Positions 9,714 to 20,837 of a stretch of DNA of 64,000 nucleotides are shown here, one piece after another; positions within the stretch are counted from its first letter, which is position 1, and the number at the start of each line of letters is the position of its first letter. Both the position numbers and the translations under genes were made by a program. Location: the NCBI RefSeq assembly GCF_000219625.1, contig NC_018215.1, forward strand, positions 310,001-374,000. Direction: 5' to 3'. The stretch comes from Zymoseptoria tritici IPO323. Taxonomy: Eukaryota > Ascomycota > Dothideomycetes > Mycosphaerellales > Mycosphaerellaceae. The notes under the pieces are model-generated. The model saw only the letters and a list, made by a program, of their open reading frames with translations. It made no database searches and was not told the origin of the DNA.

Positions 9714-11387
9714 TCATTGAGGTGTGCACCGCTTTCCGTCGTCTTCGCCGTCGCTTCGGATCGCACTCTGATCGAGCAAAGATTGAGTTCCTTCCGATAG
9801 AACCTCGAACACGTGTCGCAGAGTGTCCAAGTCCGAATTGCTGTTGGCGGCGATAATGCGGATCGATACACATCCGTTGATGGTGGTCTTGGACAGCCAG
9901 AATCGCCGGCTTTGGCTGATCACATCATACAGCTTTGCAGTCGCCGAGGAAGAATCGGTGCCCATTCTGCTGGCAGCCGCATCCGAGACGCGAATCACGT
10001 TGAGCGCAAATCGAGGCTCGGTGGTGAGTGCGAAAAGGTCGGGTCGCTGACGCACCCAGTCGGTAAAGTGCGACGCCATTTCAACATGTCGACGGATATG
10101 GTGTTGGATTCGTTGTTTGCCAAAGGATCGGAGGACAAACCAGACCTTCAACGACCGAAAGCGTCGACCCATGGATAGCTGCAAGTCTCGATAGTCGGTG
10201 GTCTTTTGTGATGTCGAGACGGGATTTTGCAAAATGGAGCAGTCGTTCTTCATCGAGCATACGATATCGGAGCGGTTGCGTGCAAACAGCATCCTACAGC
10301 ACTTGGATCAGCGGTCATGTTCTCATCTGAAGTATTCGAGGAACCGTCGGCCCGAGAGAGATGCAAGAACTTACGTGCAATCCAAGTTCGTGAGGAGCCA
10401 CTTTCCCATGTTCACGCTGAAGCTGTCGAACTGGTCCATACCACTGGCAAGAGGGCGAAATTCCTCGCAAGCCAAAGCGGCACCGGCATATGCGGCATCG
10501 ACATGGATCCAGATCTCGGGATGCTTCTCTTTGACTCGAGCGATGCCTGGAAAATCGTCCACAGCACACGAATTGGTGGTGCCAAAAGCCGCAGTAAAAT
10601 AGAAAGGTATCATCCCTTCCGCCAGGCACTCATCCACGGCGGTCTGCAACTGAGTTCCACTCAAGGCGATGCCATCTGATGGATCGCATGGAATAGAACG
10701 GTGCTGCACTCCGACCACCTTGGCGGCCTTTCGCGTGGACACATGTGTCTCGGAGCTCGAGAGGACCACTAGTCGATTGCGGACGTCATCTGACCTCAAT
10801 CTCTCTGTTTCATAATCTCCCTCTGCCACTATCGCATTGACCATCCGCTCTCGAGCGGCGCACATCGTCGTGATGAGGCACTCCGTCGTGGTACTTTGAA
10901 TCACACTGCTGGCATGCCCCCGGAAGCTCGGTGGCAGACCCAGTAGCTCGCCAACCCAGACTCCCATCGCCAACTCCAGTTCTGTGATGGATGGTGAACA
11001 AATCCAGTCAAAAGCCGGGTTGTTGAAAGCCGCACTGTACAATTCGCCAAGAATGCCCTCAAAGCTGGACGAAGCTGGAAAGTAAGCCATGAAGCCTGGA
11101 TGCATCCAATGGCCGAGACCCGGCTCAATGAGATGATGGAGGTCTGACTCGATTGCAGACCATGCTTCGGACTTCTCAGGCGCCTCGCTTGGTAGCTTGG
11201 ATAGAAGGAACCCTGGAGTAACATCGGATCGAACTGGTCCTGAGGCCAGCTGCTCATAGTAATCGGCGACTATGTTGTGTCAACGGTTCGGTCGTGTTTG
11301 GATGGGAATTGGCCATCATGTTGGAGAGAATGTCTCACTGTACTCTATGGCACGATGCCCTGCCGCCCGAAAAGTCGATGAGTCCAT
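9714..11387 (-). CDS. Aromatic-L-amino-acid decarboxylase-like PLP enzyme, 507 aa
   Basis: Three exons (11339-11387, 10375-11269, 9714-10293) with introns of 69 and 81 nt give a 507-aa group II PLP-dependent decarboxylase. The first exon supplies MDSSTFRAAGHRAIEY, which joins IADYYEQL exactly as in the family. Landmarks: WMHPGFMAYFP, the PLP-stacking His region (SSETHVSTRKAA), the Asp that pairs with the PLP ring (HVDAAYAG), and the PLP lysine near residue 305 in NMGKWLLTN. The residue before that lysine is Gly, where family members usually have His. The C-terminal part carries GRRFRSLKVWFVLRS. Relatives decarboxylate Trp, Tyr or Dopa, or act as aldehyde synthases. The substrate is not predictable. 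It may serve secondary metabolism, but no intact cluster surrounds it. Confidence 0.87.
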
Positions 11388-12506
11388 GGTCGTGCTGCGT
11401 TCAGACGACGAGGTGGTAAGCGGAAGCAAGCGCTGTACTCAATGCGCTGTCGTTTTCGATCCTCGAATGCAAAGTGGAAAGGATGGGACCGGCACATTCG
11501 CATTCGCCTGAGGTTGACCGCCCATTTATGAGGGAGCCGGCCAGTTGAATCCGAGCACTATCATACCCAAGCTAACTGCGTCATCGCGAGGTTCCGCGGA
11601 TGCGTCAATACGGTGTATGGTTGCGGATTACACGCTTTGCGGGAGTCTGCCCCGATCTTCAGGGCTTTGAACTACAATATGTAATCCTTCACCACTCGCT
11701 ACCCTTGTAGACTGGTGACCGTTCGCGAATGCGATATGTGCCCATGCCGTTGGGAATCGCCAATCTCAGTAGTCTTGCGATGTCATTGCCCCAACATGGC
11801 CTAGATCTACTAGTACCATGTAGGGCTGGCTGGACATAGTGGATCGAAGTATAGCCACTTTGGCCATATCATGGGCTAAATTGGCCCAAATTATGGACTC
11901 TTTAGCCCTGTGTCGAGAGTCCGAGAAAACGCTTACGTCGATACAAAGCGTCCGTCGTTATCGATCCTCGTAGTCGGCTTGTTCGTGCGCTTATCATCGA
12001 CGCTGCTGTCGCCGCCGGTAGAAGTACTCCGTGTCCAGTCCTGTCCAGGGCTTGGCTGATGCGATATCGGGTTAGCGCATTCTAGTCCATCGTGGACGAA
12101 ACTTGTGTCCATCCTGGGCATTGTGGTCTATTGGTGGATTTGGATAGAGTGGATGAGTGGGTGCCATCCCTGATACCATGCTCCGTAGCACCCAGGTCCT
12201 CCAGATCGTGAGGCGGACTAGGTCTTGTGATTCGATCATTGCGAATCAGGGCAATGCAGGCCCGCGGCAGTGACACACTGTTGGGAGAAGGCTTACGGGG
12301 AGCTTCGATCCGGACTGACGATGGACAACCGAGTGTGACCACGGAGCTGGCAGGCCCTGGCTCTCGCCCCGTGATACTCAAGCTGCCGAATAAATCCGAT
12401 GTTCACATGCCCGGCAGGAGGACTTCGCAGGGATCGCTCGGATGTCGATTTGGTCAAAGCACGCCAATCGTTTGTTTGCTTGATCCCTCCCTCGCCCTCA
12501 ACAGTT
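11388..12506. other. No supported gene; GGCTAA/TTGGCC-rich palindromic patch
   Basis: Overlapping frames on both strands look random. Near 11820-11905 short mirrored words (TAGGGCT at one end, TTAGCCCT at the other, with TTGGCC between) give a hairpin-prone patch of about 90 bp. It could be a tiny degenerate inverted-repeat element. Confidence 0.35.
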
Positions 12507-13876
12507 TCAATAATGAGAATAGCCTGGCCACTGCTGAGCCCAGCGACAGACCTGGTCGACTTCCAGGTCGTGGACCCGACGAATGTCTTGATACAACTCT
12601 GCAATGCGTGTGCTCCTCTCGCTGTGATGACATCCACTCTCCAGAACATGAACGACAATATCCTTCTCAGGATCACTTCGCATCGGACCTCCTGGGCGCC
12701 GCGTTGCTGCGACGCCCATCTCGCGCCATACATCTCGACTGCCACTGCTGTAGATGATGTGCCTGGCTTTCGTCGGGTTCTGGCCACTGGTGTATGCGTT
12801 CAGCGTATCTGCTGTTCGACCTTTGCTCGCACCGAAAGTCTCTCTGTTTGGCCCGCGAGGAAACCACAATTCACATTGTTTGATGAAGAATTCCGCCGTC
12901 GTGAGCCGGCCGACGAGTGTGTTTTCGTTCCGAGGAGCGCCGACGATGTGACCATTGACGAAGTCGTTGCACTGCAGCCAGGCACGTTGTCGATTGAATC
13001 TGTTGTCATTGGACAGGGCGGCAAACATTGGATTGCCGGTATCGGTCTCGCTGGCGCAAAAGACTTTCATCATCTACGCTGTCAAGGCCAAACTTTTTCT
13101 CGATTGCCCCCATCCGTGGCCCATTGCCCGTCCGAAACACATCTTCGATGAAGTTGATGACGCTGTCCATTGACGATGTGCACGGCTGACGGCCATATTC
13201 TACTTGTGGAAGGTAGGAGTGCCAAAACGACATTATGCTGTGGACCATTGGCGAAAGGGAGACAAAAGCCCAAAATGTTCATGGTAGACGTTCGCGATCC
13301 ACGTCGTTTGAGCTCCCGAGTAGATACTCCTGTAAGCATCCAGGGCACGTCTTTGACAGACGAGTGGACGCTTTCGTTGATCCACGGCGGGTTGAAGTTA
13401 CTTGCGAGACCAACGTCGTGCAAAGCGTTCTCGACCGTGAGATAGCTCAAGTTGCTGGTGTTCAGCTCGGAGTATGGAGAGCTGCCGCCATAGTAGCGGT
13501 ATTCCAGGCACGACAACCGCTGCGCCTAGAGTCTCGGCAATATCTCCAATGGTGGAAAAGTCGGCCAAGTGCCGATCTGCGCTGTTTTCGTCCGGCAAGA
13601 AGACGACAATCGGAGGGCCTGGACTGGCCCTCAGGGTGCTGTTCCAGTAGGGAATCCAGCTCAAAGGTGCCAAGATCAGGTCTCGCGTGATGGATTGGCT
13701 GTGTGAATGTGCACCTGCCGTATTGCTTGCTGGTGTGATTCGTCTTCGTCTGCTGTATTGACAGGTCGCAGGGAACAGCCGAAGTAGTTCGAAGCGAAGT
13801 GTTGCGCTCGAGCGATTGAACACGTTGCAAGAAGAATCCAGAGAATCGATCCATGGCGCGGTAGTGTCGTCGACAT
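12507..13876 (-). pseudogene. Secreted serine peptidase S28 (Pro-Xaa carboxypeptidase type), multiply frameshifted
   Basis: Blocks of the S28 family appear in the right order but in changing frames. The signal peptide (MSTTLPRHGSILWILLATCS, ATG at 13876) comes first, then FTQPIHHARPDLGTF, GPPIVVFLPDENS, LEYRYYGGSSPY with YLTVENALHD, WMLTG, the catalytic-serine block YSGAQTTWIANVY, FWAFVSLSPMVHSI, PCTSSMDSVINFIEDVF, and a C-terminal block with KQCELWFP, SGSRDVW (catalytic Asp region) and CHHSE (catalytic His region). Frame changes fall after FELD, before LEYRYYGG (one extra C), inside the nucleophile motif (one base missing) and before FWAF. About 30-40 residues are lost after KKFGLDS. These breaks do not coincide with usable introns, so the gene is dead. 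Live relatives are extracellular acid peptidases releasing peptides after proline. Confidence 0.75.
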
Positions 13877-16399
13877 TTGGTGTGTCCGCCCGATCGGGCC
13901 TCTGTGATGCAGACAGACCATTCGAGGATGACAGTGCGTAGAAGGAAGTTAGAGTCTGAAGATGAACTCAGACGTCGCCGCGTCTGCTGTTTTTTGTGTT
14001 GAACAGGGCTCGAAATATCCTTGAGTTCTGCGATGTACTCATGACAGGTTGTGGAAAGAGAGGAACGCCTACTACCTTCGGCGATAGCCATGTCGCTGCG
14101 AACTCCGGCATCTCGGTTATGCGCATGCGAAGACCACGCACCCATCCGTACGTCCACTTCAGAGGCAGTGGAGTATGGGTTGACAGATCCACATGCGTTC
14201 ATTCGCTGGTGAGGACCAGGGTGATCGATGGACAATGGCAGACGACTCCCGAGCCCGTGGAAAGACGAGGCGAATGTGTCTGCGCCAGTAACAGGCAAAG
14301 TCGTGTTGACTCACGTGCAAGCAAGGTGCGGATATCTGTCCTTCCTGGCAGTATTGCGAATTTCGAAACCTCCCGCCATCGAGACGAGGGATTAGAAGGC
14401 GTGTGGACGAGCTACCGAGCTACCAGCCTCGTCCGCTTGGAAAGACCCGCTGCGCACTTTAGTCCTACTGGGATTGGCGTCGTTGCGAGGTCAAAATCCG
14501 AAGAAGTGCCATCAGCGGGAGCGAGACTCAGAATAGCAGGTAGTTTGTGGACCGGCTTCACGATCCACGCATGATCAATCGGGTAGTAGAGCTCATCTGC
14601 TGAAGTTGCCTTCAATTCAAGCGAGGTTAGCCTGGGACAAACGCGAAAAGATCCGCTGTCGCACGTGGAAACATTTGACAATCTTGAAGGAAAAGACCTT
14701 GTAGTAGGCCAGAATATGGCTTGCTCGTGTGGTTCGTTGTAGGCGCTGACTGTCAATGGCTTCAGGTTGTCATTAGAGTGACGTTGGAAATGGGCAGATT
14801 ACTCGATTCGAACATTCTGACCAACCCGCGAGACCGCAAAATAGCTCTTAACGCGCTGGCCATGTTGTTGCAGATTGATCATGGTGACGCTCAGCACTGA
14901 TGCAGCTGGCAACGTAAGCGCCCGTGCAAGAAGGGTATGTTCGCAATCTTGCAAATTTTGGCAGACCAATGCAACGGAACAACGGAAGCCATGATCAGGT
15001 CCAAATGCGCGACATGTCGTCCCCGGCTCGCTGTAAGCGCACGTTGTGAAGCGTCTCGATCCGGACCATGCGGTGTGGCGGCACTGATCAAGTGCTCGAG
15101 GATCGGGAATTCGGGATGAGACGGTCGTCCAGCAATGCCGGCGTACCTGTCGCAGCGGCTGAAAAGCGCGGTCTCGCGATTCGTCAACTCGTTTCCATCA
15201 TCATGCTCAGGATCGTCCGGACTCGCCCATGCTCTTCATCGACGATTGCATGGATGTTGTTCCGAATTTGGACAGATTCGTCAACGACGATGTGCTGCAA
15301 CCCCTGTGGCCGATCCGCACGAGCATGGGCTGTGCTCAGTCAGAGTGGAGCGTTGACATGGCGATGGCCAGGAGTGACCTAGTAGACCTAGAGCAGCGGG
15401 TCCGTCGACTTTGTTATTATTAAGAGACGCAAAACGGGCGTGCGAAATGTGGAAAATTGCATGGGTCGAAGGGCGGTGTGCTTGCGATATGACTTTGCTT
15501 CGAGATGATGCATCATGTGGTGTAGAAGTTCTCCGGCAAGTCTCTGAGCATGTTGATCGACTGGGATGCTCAATTCGTCAGGGACATGCGCCGGTGATCT
15601 CAATAGCGCGAACAGCGGTGAGACGCATCGTGACCATCCGGTTCAATCTTCTTATTATTGCAGGACGCGTCGAACAAGGTGGATGCCGAGATGGCCGATG
15701 TCATGGCGAGACGGAGAGGTGCGGATGCAGGGAACTGGGGTGAACTGGGAAAGGGTTTTAAGATGATTTCAAGAAAGGATCGACGACGATCTTGCTGTGC
15801 CATCGTCAAGACCCGGCACTTCCAAGGGCTCACGTCGTCCACTTCCAACAACAACAGCCGATTCGTCCATCGGCACCACAGGCACAGGCATCTTGCTTAC
15901 AGCTTGGAGACAGGCATTCGTTGTACTGTAGCCGCCGGCACCAGAGCAAGAAGTTAATCTCCGTCCTTGGGGCAAGACACCGACATTTCAAGCCAACACA
16001 ACAAGTTCGATCAACTGTCGATACTTGCCCGAACAGAGCAGCGATATGCTGCTCGGGCTGTGTGCTGTTTGTTCCTGTATGCGCGACACCGCTTGTACAA
16101 ACGTGCCGGAACATGTGATGAGACTCGGTGCTGATTGAGGACTCATTGGTGCTTGGATGCCTGTTCGGTTTCGATCTCCCGTGCCTGTCCATGGACGAAC
16201 TAATTTGGACGAATACCTGTTTGGAAACAACCCCTGCCTCCCAGACCGCCTGCCTCCGGGAAAACAATGGACGAGACGATGAGACGAGAGACATAAAGCT
16301 CTCCGTCAGCACCACTGACCTGACCTCCATCTCCTCCACAGACATTCCCTCCCTGAACTCTACCACTCCATCGAAATTCACTTTTCCAATCATTTCAAA
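13877..16399. other. Gene-poor stretch with a possible decayed zinc-cluster motif
   Basis: No intact gene is supported. On the minus strand at about 15600-15790 a frame starting MAQQDRRRSFLEI reaches a stretch (SCNNKKIEPDGHDASHRCSRY) that resembles a Zn2Cys6 binuclear cluster in which several cysteines have been lost, followed by a stop. Downstream minus frames are open but short. This could be a dead transcription factor gene. Elsewhere the frames are random-looking. The last few hundred bases are likely the promoter of the secreted protein gene at 16400. Confidence 0.3.
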
Positions 16400-17054
16400 A
16401 TGAAGTTCTCTCAGCTCAGCACCGCGCTCCTCTTCGCGCCCGCCATGGCCGGTCTTCTCTCCAAGCGTGGAGTGCAGGAGGTTCCCAACCCAGGCGTCGG
16501 CGATGACATTCCAAAGGAAGCCAAGGAGAAGTTCCTCAGCAACGACGTGAAGAACCTCCTCTTCACGAAGGACGCCGAAGCCCGCGACGACAAGGAGCAA
16601 CATCATGTCCCAAAATATCTCTTCGTGCTCATGTGCCGCACGCAGGGTTTCCGTGGAGAATGCCTCGTCTTCGGAGCTGCTCCCGGACAGTGCGGTAAGC
16701 TTTACCGCTCGCTTCGCCTTGGCGGCAAGAGCGATGCTGACCTCAATCAGTGAACTACTACGACTTCAACACCGACGGGAAGACCGGCAAGTCATACGAC
16801 AAGAACATCACTTCCCTCAGCAGCAGCTACGGCGACGTGTGCCAGTTCTACACGTAAGCTCGCACTTGACATCGGATAAGAACGTTGAACGCATACTGAC
16901 TGCCAACAGCGATAAGGACTGCGGCTTCGACAACGAAAACTCTGGAGTCAGCCTTCAGTACGCCTACAACCTTGACATCAGTGAAAGCGGCAACACCCGA
17001 CCCGACGACTACGATGGCAGCTACGGCCACAACATCTCCTCGTGGAGATGCTAG
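16400..17054 (+). CDS. Small secreted protein with six cysteines, 180 aa
   Basis: Three exons (16400-16694, 16751-16853, 16910-17054) with two 56-nt introns, phases 1 and 2, give 180 aa. A signal peptide (MKFSQLSTALLFAPAMAG) is followed by Lys22-Arg23, a likely Kex2 processing site, then a charged propeptide-like segment. The cysteines sit at 79, 88, 98, 129, 137 and 180. The core around GECLVFGAAPGQCVNYYDFN and CQFYTDKDCGFD resembles a widespread class of fungal secreted proteins of unknown function, expected to form three disulfides. The final residue is cysteine. Intact frame and clean splice sites suggest a live gene. An effector or surface role is inferred only. Confidence 0.82.
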
Positions 17055-17503
17055 CTCAGCCATGCTTCCACTGCTCGCCCGAATGCTCCTGACCTTTGAC
17101 GGAAGACGATGGGACAATAATACGGAATGCATGGAGTGTCGAGCTGTGATTGGGTCTTGTGTATTCTCGTCGCTTTGGGGTACAGTCTTTACCTTTGCAC
17201 AATGGATATGGTCAAACGATTTTTGCTTCATTGATCTCCCGTCTCATGCTCGTCTCCTACCAGCATTCAGCATCTCTCGTCGGACATGAATCCGCATGTT
17301 CGTTGTCTTTCCCGGTCGATCACTTGCCTCCGTGCCGTTTGCGTCAACTGCTCGGCCATGTGGAATCGGAACTGGATCACCGTGCTCCAATCCACGCTGA
17401 GTGACCACGCCCTGAAATGAGAGTTCAACGGTGCATGCCTTCCGCATTCCAGTCCACAGACATCTCAGTTCGACAGAGTTCTCTTCTAGTATCCCGGAAA
17501 GTA
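17055..17503. other. Intergenic, 3' ends of convergent genes
   Basis: Lies between the stop of the small secreted protein on the plus strand and the stop of the 440-aa secreted protein on the minus strand. Nothing else is seen. Confidence 0.6.
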
Positions 17504-19153
17504 TCAATCAAAACGAGTACCGCGATCAACGCCATCATCATCAGACAAGCTTTCCGTCTCGCAATACTTCCCCACATCACCTTCACGATCAGATCTGAAG
17601 ACGAACCAATTGTATGCATTCGCCGCAGGAGTCCCATACGTAAGCTCCAGAGTGGTGTTGCAACCACTATCGTCCGCTCGCGTGATCTGGAGCGGCTTGG
17701 GAAGTCCTCCGCCTTGCAGCGTCAAAAACTGACCTTGTGGAAGCGGCACGGGAGCAGTGGCACCAAGCGTGGCGAGTTCCATCTCGACACCGTTGACCAG
17801 TGTCTGGACCTTGACTTCGTACTGGTCTCCATCATCGCCGGTGATGTCGATGAGTACCTGGTATGATGTGATTTCGTTCACTTCGGTGTCCAGTTTGTAG
17901 CCGTTCATGGTTGCTGGGTCATAGGGTACGTCCAGGTATGCACCTACGCCCTCTCCGCCGAACGTTCGTGCGATTCGATTCATGTAGAATTCGCGGCCAT
18001 CATTCGCACAGTTTGCATATGGCGCGGCACAGTAGCTCAAGCTGGATTACAATCAGCTGAGAAGTCTGAGAATAGATAGCATGACCGACCTTGCTTTCAT
18101 GATTACATCTTGCGGATCATTGTCGTCGAACTGGCTCAGATCAAAGTCGACGTTGAAGGTATCACCGGCCTCGAAAGCGTTGTTGCCCAGCCTTCTGGCT
18201 CGATGTATGCCGGTTGGGTTGTATTGATCTTCTGCCCTCTTGAAGCACTTCCATTCCGCACCGCCTTCTGATATCATCAGCTCTGCAACATTGGACACAT
18301 AGGGGGAAATGTCTTACTACTGTTGTCCAGTCGAGTGATACATCGCAGAAAGTGCTGAGGCGGATCTTCACCAAACGAATGCAGGCCAGTACTCAGCAGT
18401 GTGGCCTCGAACATGGGATGGAAAACGATGTACCAGCAGTGGGGTCGAAGTCAGGGTTCTGCCAGTTGGCCATTGGCCATTCGTCGGTCTGCAATTCGAG
18501 TTGCGAGCCTCGAGGGGCGCGAGCCGGGTTGTCGGGATTCACTTGTGCACTCTGCGTGGAGACATCAGCCCATGCTCTGAAGAAGGATGCGACGAGCACA
18601 TACAAACGGGTATGGATCCCAGAAGAGCTGTCCGAAAGGCCAATTCTTGCACGGAGTGCCTTCAGTGACCGAGACGCCAGACTCCACGCGGTTTTGCGCA
18701 TATGCGGCGGAGCCTGCATCGTTGCCACCGTAGGTGTAAAGCACTGCGGTAGTCGAACCCTGCGCTCCTCTGACACAATTCTGGTACCAACAGGCATTCT
18801 GACCAGGCTTCGCGAGCTTTCTTGCAATTCATCATCATCGTACCACGGTATGCGGGAGCTCTTTTGACAAGACCTCGGTACACAAGCGTCTGCCCGTCTT
18901 CTTCCGCGTACCGAATGAAAGCACCCCAACGGCTTGCGTGCAGCTTTTGCGAAATCGTACGGCGAATGCCATTTGATGATGATCTGGGACCGTCCAAAGT
19001 ACTGCTCGATTCGTTCGTGTCGTGGCTCGATTAAGCGTCCGGATTCAGCACGGTGAATGGCTCAGCTAGCAATGCAGCGATCGGTAGAGGGACAATGAAA
19101 GGCTTGGCCGATGTCTGGAAGGCCAGCAACAGAACGAGAAATGGAAGTAGCAT
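17504..19153 (-). CDS. Secreted protein of unknown family, 440 aa in seven exons
   Basis: A seven-exon model joins in phase: 19052-19153, 18912-19001, 18604-18816, 18434-18551, 18321-18391, 18090-18280, 17504-18041, with introns of 40 to 95 nt. The product is 440 aa and starts with a clear signal peptide (MLLPFLVLLLAFQTSA). I recognise no domain. Visible features are a tryptophan- and cysteine-containing core (GQNACWYQNCVRGAQG, GTPCKNWPFGQLFWDP, TDEWPMANWQNPDFD, EGGAEWKCFKRAEDQ, SYCAAPYANC), no membrane helix after the signal, and an acidic C-terminus. Donors at two introns are weak (GTGCTG, GTCGGT), so the first and sixth junctions are less sure. It may be an extracellular carbohydrate-related or structural protein, but this is a guess. 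Confidence 0.65.
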
Positions 19154-19987
19154 TGGCAGAGGTGCATGGAAGTTGAATGGTTGCAGTCTTTCCCTGAAAG
19201 TGGCTCAAGGATGAGACTTAATACAAGATCGCGGAACACGCACCCCACTGAGCGGCTCGGTCTTCAGCACGATCAACCCGGCGTGGTGGCCTCGTCTTGT
19301 TGCGGCCCATGACCATGTAGCGCATGGTTGCACGAGTTGCTGGAAGAGTTTCATCCTATTCTGGACGCATGTGAGGCCTTGACGGGAGCCGTTCTCAGCA
19401 GGATATACAAGCATCCTTCGACTGGTCGCAGTTCTCGCCGGTGCAGAAGGTGTTCCGCAGCCGAGTCCAAGCGAACAGCTCCGCATCAGGCTTCCTGGCT
19501 AACAACGAACTGATTTCGTGCATTGTGTGACACACTGGCGCAATCATCATTTTCTCGGCTAGTTCTTGCAGTCAGATATGGACAGCCGTCCTACAAATCA
19601 TTCCAGAACATCCGCCGCGGTCATGCTGAGTCGAGTCCGGATCCTCGGTCACGCTCGGTCTGTCGAAAAAGATGCGAGCCAAGGAAGTTGTTGGCTGTCC
19701 ACCGCTGGATGAGGACATCACAGTAAGCGATTCCCTGAACTGCCTCCACAGATGTGGTGGACTTGTGCTACAGCAACAAAAATGGTTTAGAGTAGAGTGG
19801 ACTTCTGTACAGGGGTGCGATTGAAAGATGGCAAGATGTCTGCTTGCGCTAGCTCCAGTCTAGCCTCATTAAGACTGGCCCACTCCGCTCGTGTATCTTA
19901 CCTTCCCTTTCCTGCACAGTCCCGTCTCGCAACCTCTCGCATGATCATTTATCATCTGGGAGAGCAAGATCATTCCCGAGCACCGCT
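19154..19987. other. No supported gene
   Basis: Upstream of two divergent genes, so probably promoter sequence on both sides. The short frames at 19205-19486 (minus) and 19797-20045 (plus) show no domain or signal peptide. Confidence 0.5.
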
Positions 19988-20510
19988 ATGGCTGTCGACC
20001 CAACAGCAGACCCAGATGAGGGTGACAGCTTCCTGCTTTGGATAGTGGAGGATATGTCAACCTCAGTATGTTGGACTGAAAGTCGATGAAGCACCACGAC
20101 TAACAACGGCCAGATCATCGACGAGGTTCTCCAAAAGTCATGCGACGAGACTGGAGGATTCTTCCTTCGTCTCACCGACAATAACAGCATTACCAGCCAG
20201 GACAGTTCCTTAGGCACGGCAACTCCGATTGACTCAAGCTGGAGCTCGCCTTTCATCGGGAAGACCATCCCAGAGATTGTCAAACTGGTCCAGGCTGCGC
20301 CGAAACCTCTGAACCAGTAGCACTTTGCCGTGTTAGACCTCGCCGAGTATCAGCGGAATCAGAAGGTCATGGTGTACAAGATTGTGGGCCAAGAGCCGCA
20401 AGGGATTCCGTGCGCAGTCGAAGAAGTCGCTTTGCATCTGATCGGCTACGAAAGGGGAACTTGGGCTGAGAGCTGGCGTGCATGGTGCGAGAAAGGCCGA
20501 AGTCTATGAG
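19988..20510 (+). pseudogene. Small unknown gene with a strong intron and one in-frame TAG
   Basis: Exon 1 (19988-20065) begins MAVDPTADPDEGDS. A textbook intron follows (20066-20113; GTATGT donor, CTAAC branch, CAG acceptor), then exon 2 from 20114. A TAG at 20318-20320 ends a 94-residue product. The same frame stays open for 63 further codons to a TGA at 20508-20510, and that part reads like protein (HFAVLDLAEYQRNQKVMVYK..., ending GRSL). CAG to TAG is the simplest explanation, giving an original protein of about 158 aa. Family unknown; no signal peptide. A live shorter protein or stop readthrough are alternatives. Confidence 0.45.
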
Positions 20511-20837
20511 GATTCCGGCGAAGGACCGAACGCTCTCAGTTTTCACTGCGCTCTTTTCGGAGATGACCCGCATAGCTTCGCAAGCTGCGGCTGAAGTGCT
20601 TCCCAGATTCCGGACCTTGGCATGAAACAGAGGCTGCATTCACTAGGTCACGAGATGGGATATGCTGCGTCAGTGTAACACGAAAGAATTCAAGTCCCAT
20701 GCTGGGCCTCGACGGGATCGGACATGTCAGAGCGCTCTTTTGGGCATCGAGGATGACCAGAGCAGGGCATAGCTACAATTGTGGCTCTCCTTATTGTCTG
20801 CCTCGTGCGCTCCAATCGTGTCCAAAGACATCTCCCA

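Noticed and set aside
11820..11905. Short palindromic patch as a MITE
   Set aside because: The inverted ends are only about 6-7 bases and there is no clear target-site duplication or second copy in the window.
12227..13151. Long plus-strand frames opposite the S28 pseudogene
   Set aside because: They mirror the recognisable S28 blocks on the other strand and have no features of their own.
15830..16606. Minus-strand 258-codon frame
   Set aside because: It overlaps the well-supported secreted protein gene on the plus strand and its residues look like a shadow translation.
20318..20320. Programmed stop readthrough at TAG
   Set aside because: The following base context does not match the known UGA-CUA readthrough signal and the extended C-terminus lacks a peroxisomal PTS1, so a nonsense mutation is simpler.
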